Below the pieces are notes generated by a model that searched no databases, was not told the DNA's origin, and was given only the letters and a program-made list of their open reading frames with translations. A DNA stretch of 64,000 nucleotides, from contig BQKZ01000365.1 in assembly GCA_036244855.1 (NCBI GenBank), positions 62,001-126,000 of the forward strand, given 5' to 3'. The stretch's first letter is position 1, and each line of letters begins with the position of its first letter. Shown here in pieces: positions 56,945 through 64,000 of the stretch. Position numbers and translations under genes: made by a program. This stretch comes from Temnopleurus reevesii (Eukaryota > Echinodermata > Echinoidea > Temnopleuroida > Temnopleuridae).

Positions 56945-58530
56945 ATCTACAAACAATTTCTGTAAGGTTAGAAGTACCATCTAATTGTTCGTGTTGTCAG
57001 ATTGTTGAATTTGTCAGGACGTAGTGTTTTTGTTTTGGGGTTATTAAAACTACACCATACACAATATAAAAACATTGCTGCTTTTGTGACGACACAGAAT
57101 CCTAAATGAAAATGGCCGGCTTTTTAAAAGAAATTTGTAGTGATATGATTCACTTTTCAATGGATCATGTAGTATAGCGAGTTATATTTTTCCATAACAA
57201 TTTGTGAAGTTATGTTAGTTATTCTTCCACGATTATTTCACCTTATAATTATGTCGATTTACTTATCAATATTAATTTTTCCATTCTGTACATGATAACA
57301 TTCCTAATCTACCCGGCTTTTTATGTCGATCGATTTTCAACAGTTGTCAAATAATATGTTTTGTGCAACAGTTTCCTTTCTTGATTTTTCTCTTGATTTT
57401 GTCTTGATTTTGTCTTGATTTTTATGCATGTAATTTCTCAAATTAATTCCTATTTGTTTCTTTGTAATAATGTGTATTATATTGAAGAACGTCTTATTTT
57501 ATTTCGTTTCAATCTGTTTACAATTATATATCTGTATAACTGTCATTTTTTACTCTGTAAATTTACATATGTTAGCTTTCAACTTCTCTACTTGATGATA
57601 TGGCACATATAGTCATTTCTGACGAAACGTGCCGTTAACTATAAAGAAAAAAAAACTGTTTGATGTTGACAAACCCTGTCGATTAAATAGACCATTATGG
57701 TAATGCGGTCCAATTTTATATATGCTTCTATATCAAATGCATAATGACAAAATATGTATTCACCTGATTACAAATAATCATGTTTCAATAGAAAAAATGT
57801 GGATTACATGCAGTGGTTATTGCTAGGTTGGTCAAGCTCCAATGTTTGCCCAACCTAACGACGTTAACATATTCCAATAACATCCTGGCTATTGTAATCT
57901 AATTGTTTATTTGACAGCGGAATACATAGTTCATCTTTTTGCACACATGAATTGATTAAAATCGATGTGAATAAAGTTGTCTTTAATAGTTGTATTCATG
58001 TAACTTTACATTGTGGTATGTATTTGTTTATATTTTTTCTTTATCATAGATACAATTCATACCATAAACGTATTGTTAAAAAATAAAGGAAGCTAGTAAA
58101 ACCTACAACGATCTCATTTTGAAAATACATGATAAATCGCTTCTTTAATCCTTACAACTTCCATATCTTTCTGTTTGAATCCCTTTTGTGCAGAATGAAT
58201 AGAAAACATGGAATGGGCGGGGAAAGTACATCCGAAGCCTTGTTAAATTTGAAGCCAACTTACAACGTCTCTACATAGATTACTTTGAAATGTGAAATCT
58301 TATAAGACAGATGTGGTGTAAACAACATAAACAAGATAACAATTCTTGCTTGCATGTGTGATTGCAGATTGTGTTGTTCTTTAGCCTCTTCGGGGGTCTT
58401 ATCCAGTTAAAATTCAATCAGATACACAGCCATAGATACCAATGAAAATACATTCACAAAATGAACAGGTATGACAATACTCAATAAAGTGCACAATAAG
58501 AAGTTTCAAACGCAATTATTATTAAATGTA
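56945..58530. other. Unique AT-rich DNA
   Basis: Nothing recognised. If the plus-strand candidate gene is real this is intronic. Confidence 0.4.
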
Positions 58531-58534
58531 TTCA

Positions 58535-58754
58535 TCAGACACAATTATATTCACTGACGAAATCTTCCAAGGCGGTCGTCTGAAAACCTAAAGCAACTGC
58601 CATATCAGGGAAAAATACAAATTCAGCCCGCCCAGTTTTATGGCTTTTTATAATGACACATGTTGCATGGTACCTCCCAGAACCACTACTTGAATGGGTT
58701 AGTCCCTGCACAACGTCAATGACAGAATGGGCTAAACCCAGAGAAGGAGATATC
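58535..58754 (-). CDS. Candidate terminal coding exon (72 residues)
   Basis: On the minus strand a T-rich acceptor ending TTTATATTTGCAG precedes one base of a split codon and then 72 open codons to TGA (58537-58535). It starts ISPSLGLAHSVIDVVQGLTH, contains GRYHATCVIIKSHKTGRAEF and DMAVALGFQTTALEDFV, and ends SEYNCV. It has a balanced amino-acid mix, no low complexity and no repeat similarity within the window. The intron side overlaps the inverted repeat at 58789-58958. No earlier exon was identified and I recognise no family. It is among the stronger coding candidates here. Confidence 0.36.
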
Positions 58755-58788
58755 CTGCAAATATAAAGTAAACAAAAATAATATAGAA

Positions 58789-58958
58789 ATATACAATGTC
58801 TCTCGAGGTTCTGGTTAAAACTATTCGCACGAATGAGCATCAGATAGTACACCATCCTCCCAAGGGCCGACGGCTCGAGGAAGGGTGGTACTATCTGATG
58901 CTCATGCTCATGAGTGCGACTAGTTTTAGCCAGTACCGAGAAACGAGTCATTGTATAT
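58789..58958. repeat. Imperfect 170-bp inverted repeat
   Basis: ATATACAATG at the left is mirrored exactly at the right end. CTGGTTAAAACTA pairs with TAGTTTTAGCCAG, and GAGCATCAGATAGTAC with GTACTATCTGATGCTC. The centre (about 58852-58887) is unpaired. It may be a single MITE. It is adjacent to the acceptor of the candidate exon at 58754. Confidence 0.75.
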
Positions 58959-58964
58959 TACTTT

Positions 58965-59405
58965 TGTATCCCTTCTAACAACAGCAACAACATCATGCGA
59001 TCGAAGCCCACCAAAAGTTTGCCGTGCCGTGTAGCTTGGAAGTGCTGTCTAGCGCACGGGCTTTTAGCCGAGTACGCATGCGCGAAAATAGTAACTTTTT
59101 TCTCTAGGGAAAAAATTACTATTTGTACTAATCAATGACAAACGGCTTTTTTTAGCAAATTTATTAATTTTTCTCGCCTGTACGCTCTCAATTAAACAAT
59201 CTTAGTGTAAGGGACATAATACAAATTGACTGTGATGTGGTGATGCTTCATATAAGCTGCGTTAAATATAAACCTGAATAGTGAGATTATACGAGAAAAA
59301 AAATGATGATAAACGTTCCTCTTGAATAATGCAAAATGTTCGTCCACAAGGCAGTTTAATCTCTACAGTCTTGTGTGTCAAGGCCCGGAGGTTTCCAACA
59401 TGGAA
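58965..59405. other. Unique DNA
   Basis: Nothing recognised. Confidence 0.4.
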
Positions 59406-59413
59406 ACACATCT

Positions 59414-59574
59414 AGGGCGGTGTTTTACCAAGTTATGAAAAACTTTAAGAACGACTTTACGCACGACTGGTATTATTTCTTGTATTGAATGACACGTATT
59501 ACACTCGTTAATGTGCTCCAATCTTTCTTAAAGTCGTGCGTAACTTTAAGAACGATTTGGCGAAACACCTCCCT
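59414..59574. mobile_element. MITE family I, 161 bp
   Basis: Left AGGGCGGTGTTTTACCAAG and right complement AGGGAGGTGTTTCGCCAAAT. AACTTTAAGAACGACTTTAC and GCACGACT occur near both ends in mirrored form. One copy seen. Confidence 0.75.
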
Positions 59575-59775
59575 GCCCCGCAGAATGCTTCAAAGCTCAT
59601 TGGTAGATTCATGATCTTGTTAAAGATATTTTAGAAATTGAAAAAAGACAAAATTTTGTCGCTTTAAGGATTTAATAGGTCATCCATGAAGGAGGGATTA
59701 AAAAATTTGGTAAGAGGTAATTAATTTTTCTCGGTATTTTCACACTCCAGTTTGTCTGTCCATCTTTATTTTCAG

Positions 59776-59852
59776 ATGAGTTCTTCTTAAATGAACCTAG
59801 AAGGTCGCCGTTCCGCAGCATTCAACACGCCAATCTTGTTCCGGTCTCATGA
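59776..59852 (+). CDS. Alternative candidate exon in a GC-elevated block
   Basis: Acceptor CTTTATTTTCAG precedes AT and then EFFLNEPRRSPFRSIQHANL and VPVS before TGA (59850-59852). The entry phase fits the donor at 56717. The surrounding block 59770-60080 is richer in G+C, and on the minus strand a good donor AAG/GTAAGCA at 59938 ends an open frame reading QKCDTWVTVLFFGRRERE. Which strand, if any, is expressed cannot be decided. Confidence 0.18.
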
Positions 59853-60089
59853 CCCTCTACCAGTGCAAGGGGCTTCTTACGCACCCCTCTATTCCCCCTC
59901 CGGACTCCTAAACTCTTCAATGGACTGGACCTGCTTACCTTTCTCCGTCTTCTCCCGTTCTCTCCTTCCAAAAAATAGTACAGTGACCCAGGTGTCGCAC
60001 TTCTGTTCACCTTGTAAGGGTATGGTACAAAGTAACGGTGTACCGCTAGACTATTGTAGACTCATTAACTGGGAAGGTATGCTCATTAC

Positions 60090-60740
60090 ATAATAGCACC
60101 CCTTTTTATGGAGAGTTCTTTTGACTTTTCTGTTCGATCAGATAATCCTATTTCGTTACAGAGTGGCGCTCCTATTCACTTCTCCAATATGAATCCCGAT
60201 TGCTTCTATTTTGCAATGCTCACGTGTTTTTTAAGGTTGCTTTTGGAATTTATTTACTTGGGGTTTCATTACCTCTGTAACAGTGATTGCTCTGAAATAT
60301 TTTATTCTTTGCAACTTCGATTCTTTCACATTGTATTCAACACGGAATCTTTTTTCTTTTCTTTTTTTTTTCCTTTTTTTTTTTTTTTTTTTTTGGGGGG
60401 GGGGGGGGTTAGCGTTTAATCTTCTAAGATGAAAGATGTGCGTATTACGTTGTATCGAATTAAGTAATCAGCTATCTGATAGCGCATACATCCCGATTGA
60501 CCATTGACGGAACCAAAATATAATCATTTGCTCTAATATTCCGCATGGAAAACAAAATGTTCCATTTTATAACTAATTAATGATGGTACGTTTTCTTACA
60601 CTACTCAATTGCTGCGCGCTTTTAAAGTATGCACTATTTCATTTGCACTCAGAAAATTACTATTTCAGGTACATGCAGGGATAACGAACTTGAAGAATTT
60701 GCTTACGGCACAAAGTGTATACGGGAGCATTGACCGTTTT
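60090..60740. other. Unique DNA with a T21-G14 junction
   Basis: Homopolymer junction at 60374-60408. No gene recognised. Confidence 0.45.
60374..60408. repeat. T21 directly abutting G14
   Basis: Same arrangement and orientation as at 32843. Confidence 0.95.
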
Positions 60741-60748
60741 AAGACTAA

Positions 60749-60998
60749 AGGCCCACTCACACCTTTGCATTTTTAGCCTGCGTCGACCCAGCGTTTTTAG
60801 AAATTAATAAAAGATCCCTGGACGCACAGCATACGCTGATCAGACGGTGGACTGACGTTCGGATTGCGCTAAATTAAGGAGCGTACTCCGAGCGTCAGTC
60901 CACCGTATGACCTGCGTCTTTGTGCGTCAATGGAGCGTTTTCAATTAACAAACCGCTTAGCCGACGGATGCCAAAAACGCAAAGGTGTGAGTCGGCCT
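60749..60998. mobile_element. MITE family B, best-preserved copy, 250 bp
   Basis: Left AGGCCCACTCACACCTTTGC, right complement AGGCCGACTCACACCTTTGC, fold-back throughout, with TAA on both sides (60746-60748, 60999-61001). The 3-bp TAA duplication is typical of PIF/Harbinger elements; that superfamily call is inference. Confidence 0.86.
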
Positions 60999-61004
60999 TA
61001 AAAC

Positions 61005-61465
61005 TTGAAGGGTAACGAACTTTTCATCTCAGATCATGGATGGAAAAATTACAATTTATCACGTGATTAACTTTTTACCAACCTGATACGGATGGATTAT
61101 AAGTATGCAGAATATAAATGTAATTAAGGCAGAAATAGCTAGTTCTCATCATCAAGATAAATATATCATCTTCATTTCTCTTCTGATTTGACTTTTTGGA
61201 TTTTATTGTTATCATTTCCGGAGAACTTTGCATTTTTTTTTTAAATTAAATTTGAAATTGTGTTCCAATACAATTCTAAATTAAAAGTATAGGGATTGAT
61301 ATTCCCATTATTTAGATTAAGTTTATACTTAAGAAAATCACATAATTTCTGTGAAGTTTGTTTTCGAGTGCGTTAATACTTTCATAGAGCACCAATGCCG
61401 AAGTAAAGAGCAGAAAATTGGCCTGCGGTTTCTTTTTTTCTCCTTTTTGTATTATTTTTCTTCTC
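61005..61465. other. Unique AT-rich DNA
   Basis: Nothing recognised except the pyrimidine tract leading to the acceptor at 61475. Confidence 0.4.
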
Positions 61466-61475
61466 TCTTTGGCAG

Positions 61476-61552
61476 AGACGGAACTGTCGGATTATCTGCC
61501 CTTCTTGAAAGTACCTCCAAACGAAGGACGGGCAATGAATAGAGATGACTAA
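61476..61552 (+). CDS. Candidate terminal coding exon (24 residues)
   Basis: A long pyrimidine tract ending TCTCTCTTTGGCAG is a very good acceptor. Entering with two bases, the exon reads TELSDYLPFLKVPPNEGRAM, then NRDD and TAA (61550-61552). The phase matches the donor at 56717, with a Lys codon formed at the junction. ATTAAA, a variant polyadenylation signal, follows at about 61587. The whole product with the 56633 exon would be only about 53 residues unless further exons lie between. No family recognised. Confidence 0.3.
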
Positions 61553-61559
61553 AGACAAA

Positions 61560-63375
61560 ATCGATATCTTTCACAAACTACAAGATTAAAGCAACCACAG
61601 ATATTGAAAAAGAAAACGTAGAGTAGTTTTACTCGTCTTTTCCTTTGAAAAGATCCTCATTTTGTTTATTTAGATTGGTATGCATGCCGGTCATCAATAC
61701 CCCTTGGGGACTCAATCTATGAATGGGAGAAGAAATTATATAATTGTATTTAAAGTGTTTAAGAAAGTAAACTCATGACTTACGACAAGGTGCCTCATCA
61801 ATACTTATCTTTTTTCATCTTAGGTTTTCTTCTTCGGAGGCGCCAGACATCTTAAAGAAATCCTTTGCGATTTTGTTTGGCGTATTGTTCTTTGGTTTGT
61901 GTAAAGTTAGCATAGTCAATTGATCGGCTTTTTCATTTTCCACGATTGAGGACGGATGAAAGGGAATGTCTACGCAGAGAATAGATCGTTACAAGAATAG
62001 GAGCGGAGAACAATTGAAGGGAAATTAAACAGTACTTATCTGAGGCCGAATAGAAAAGTGCATCTTGGGGTGCTCGCTAAACGCCCTCAAAGTTATTCCA
62101 TGAAGAAATGAAAGTTTTCAGGAACATGAAAACATCCGAATGTTTTTCTTTTTTCTGTTATTGATCAAACGGAAATTACCTTGCGGCAAATCAGATGTAA
62201 ACACAATTATCTTAATCCATTATTTGAATTCTCTCGGAGAATTTATTTTACAAACCCCTTTCAATGTTCAATGTAAGCTTGGCGGTAATTACTACTAGAT
62301 GTTGGTATCATTACTAGGTCACACTTACCGGTGATTAGATGGATACAGAACATGGCATTAATCATCATCATGAACTATAAAATTCACGACACATATCTGC
62401 CTATTATTTTCTGTCGTCCGTCAATCATAATGTTACTATAATGTGTCATTTTATTGTACTATCAGGACATTGCTGTAAAACAGTGGATTGCTGATCTTTT
62501 GAACGAGTATAAATATATTATAATTAATAGATAAATACAAATAAATAAATAAATAAATGAATGTTCTTATTCTCTCTTAATTCCCGACACCACCCCTTCA
62601 CCCCCCCCCCAAAAAAAAAAGGAAAATATAATTTTATTCACTCCCATCTTCATTTTTTCTTCTTGCTCATTTCATTCTCCATCCATCATTATCATTATTC
62701 CACTAAAAGACAATTTATATTTCATGGTGTACCCTTCTTCAGGTGATCAGTTTTGAGTATATTTCTCAATCTCAATATTGTAAAGGTGACTTAATTATTT
62801 ATCCTATCATAGAACTTATCAAGCAATTACACGAATTTAAAAGCTCAACACAATTCACAACAAAGTTTGCCCCGATGCTTGTCCGACATAGCAACACCAA
62901 CTGAATTTCACGTAATGCAGTCCAATAGGGACCAACCGGTTTAAAGAATACCAAGTTTTTTTTTTATTATATTTTGATTTGATTGGAAATGAAAATAACC
63001 TAAACTAAAAATGAACTGTAACTGAAACTGACTGTAACCAAGTTTGTCGGCAAGAAATTATGCATACATCTTAATCTATTAGTTAGCTCTCGTCACCGTG
63101 CCAATATATCGAAGCATATTTAATCGGAGACTGTTATAATGTTATCTTTAATGCTAAGTAACATCCCTATAACCTATTCAGATTGACATATATATCTTCC
63201 GGAAAATGTTTGAATTGTACAATGGTTAAAAGCCCGACGACGTTTCGAGGTCAGACTATAGTATTGAGAGACTAAATGGGTTTGCTTGAAATTTGATGGG
63301 TTTGGTAGAGGAGAGGAAATCTGTCAAAATACAAGGAATTATTCCACAGTTGCAAATTATGGGCTGGGGACGTAT
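61560..63375. other. Unique AT-rich DNA with (AAAT)n and C10-A10
   Basis: (AAAT)n at about 62536-62558; C10-A10 at 62601-62620. No gene recognised. Confidence 0.45.
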
Positions 63376-63383
63376 TACACTAA

Positions 63384-63562
63384 GGGGGTGTTGTTCAAAA
63401 TCAACTGCAAGTCAACTGCAACTTTGCAAATTGTAACACGCATTTTTGTTCGCGCATGCACGGTATGTGCATTTAACAAGACGCGCATGAAACAATGATT
63501 TTGATCGGTATATTCAGATCAACTACAACTTGTGATAAATTGCAACTTTTGAACAACACTCC
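63384..63562. mobile_element. MITE family H, second copy, about 179 bp
   Basis: Left GGGGGTGTTGTTCAAAATC and right complement GGAGTGTTGTTCAAAAGTT. It shares CAACTGCAA, CATTTAACAAGACGCGCA and AAACAATGATTTTGAT with the copy at 54438. Confidence 0.8.
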
Positions 63563-63621
63563 TTATAGGTGACCCTCAAATCGGGGCCCGGCACCATAAA
63601 CAGGGTTGTGTTGTAGACGCA

Positions 63622-63649
63622 CCCCCCCCCCCCCCCCCCCCCCCCCCCC
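63622..63649. repeat. Poly-C tract (about 28 nt)
   Basis: The longest C homopolymer of the window. It yields artefactual poly-Gly frames on the minus strand. Confidence 0.95.
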
Positions 63650-63654
63650 AAACT

Positions 63655-64000
63655 CGGCAGAAAGGGCCCGCTTCCATTAAATGATAAATAAAAGTGCACT
63701 TCATCCAACAAAATGTCTGCTTAAAACTAAAGTGAAGACCCTTCATTTTATTTTTTTTTTTTATCATCCGCTTGCTTGCAAACTCTCCTGCAAGCCCGGA
63801 TCATAGTGTCATTTTTTGTTTCTGAGTAATCAAATGTGGAAAGACATTAGCTGGGATGACCTTTTTTACCGAGTTAAATTGAGTTGGAAAATTGTTCAAT
63901 TTCACTCAAATTGGCGCTAGCTCGTTTATGATCAAAGTAACTCGGAAAGTGTAACATTTTCTTTTTCAGATTGCGTTAAATCACAGCAGATACCATATCA
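63655..64000. other. Unique DNA to the end of the window
   Basis: Nothing recognised. Confidence 0.4.

Noticed and set aside
59939..60045. Minus-strand exon with GTAAGCA donor
   Set aside because: Three overlapping frames on both strands are open in this GC-elevated block, so openness carries little weight; noted in the 59776 entry only.
61800..61850. Minus-strand start MSGASEEENLR and a plus-strand acceptor at about 61813
   Set aside because: The minus frame stops after eleven codons without a donor, and the plus frame lacks a partner.

Overview
The window looks like a 64-kb piece of a large, AT-rich, repeat-loaded animal genome. The best guess is an echinoderm, probably a sea urchin. The reasons are at least ten copies of a tRNA-derived SINE with an (ATT)n tail, a decayed CR1/jockey-type LINE end, many families of short inverted-repeat transposons (MITEs), abundant microsatellites, and nothing that looks prokaryotic. 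The species call is inference from repeat style; no gene confirms it. No rRNA or tRNA gene, CRISPR array or long protein-coding gene was found. Almost every long open frame is low-complexity (GA, TG, TTA, AGT, poly-A), runs through N gaps, or sits in a repeat.

Layout. 1-12 kb: mostly unique AT-rich DNA, one gap-truncated SINE, GA/GGT microsatellites and one candidate first exon (4.3 kb, minus). 12-22 kb: a CpG-rich island, a LINE-like 3' end, TTA, TG and CT satellites, and three MITEs. 22.6-25.9 kb: a dense nest of SINEs and inverted-repeat elements, including a 170-bp near-perfect hairpin. 27.5-28.2 kb: a candidate minus-strand start exon next to a three-unit ~175-bp tandem repeat. 29.6-29.9 kb: an almost pure A/T tract. 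31.7-40.6 kb: SINEs, a candidate terminal exon (33.1 kb), a 0.55-kb long-TIR element and the LINE remnant. 41-44 kb: candidate exons, a SINE and a MITE. 44.8-52 kb: several tandem or segmental duplications. 53-64 kb: many MITEs, a MITE insertion with its empty site nearby, and a possible small plus-strand gene (56.6-61.6 kb) with an opposite-strand candidate exon between its parts.

Four single-N positions (16979, 45184, 48690, 55671) each separate or adjoin two near-identical direct copies. In two of them one copy carries a MITE that the other lacks. The simplest reading is two haplotypes laid end to end by the assembler. These sites therefore give natural empty/filled evidence of transposition as well as an assembly warning.

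The candidate exons rest only on splice-site quality, reading-frame openness and codon appearance. Chance exons of this size are common in 64 kb, so their confidences are low and no product is named. The window may be gene-poor intergenic DNA or long introns.
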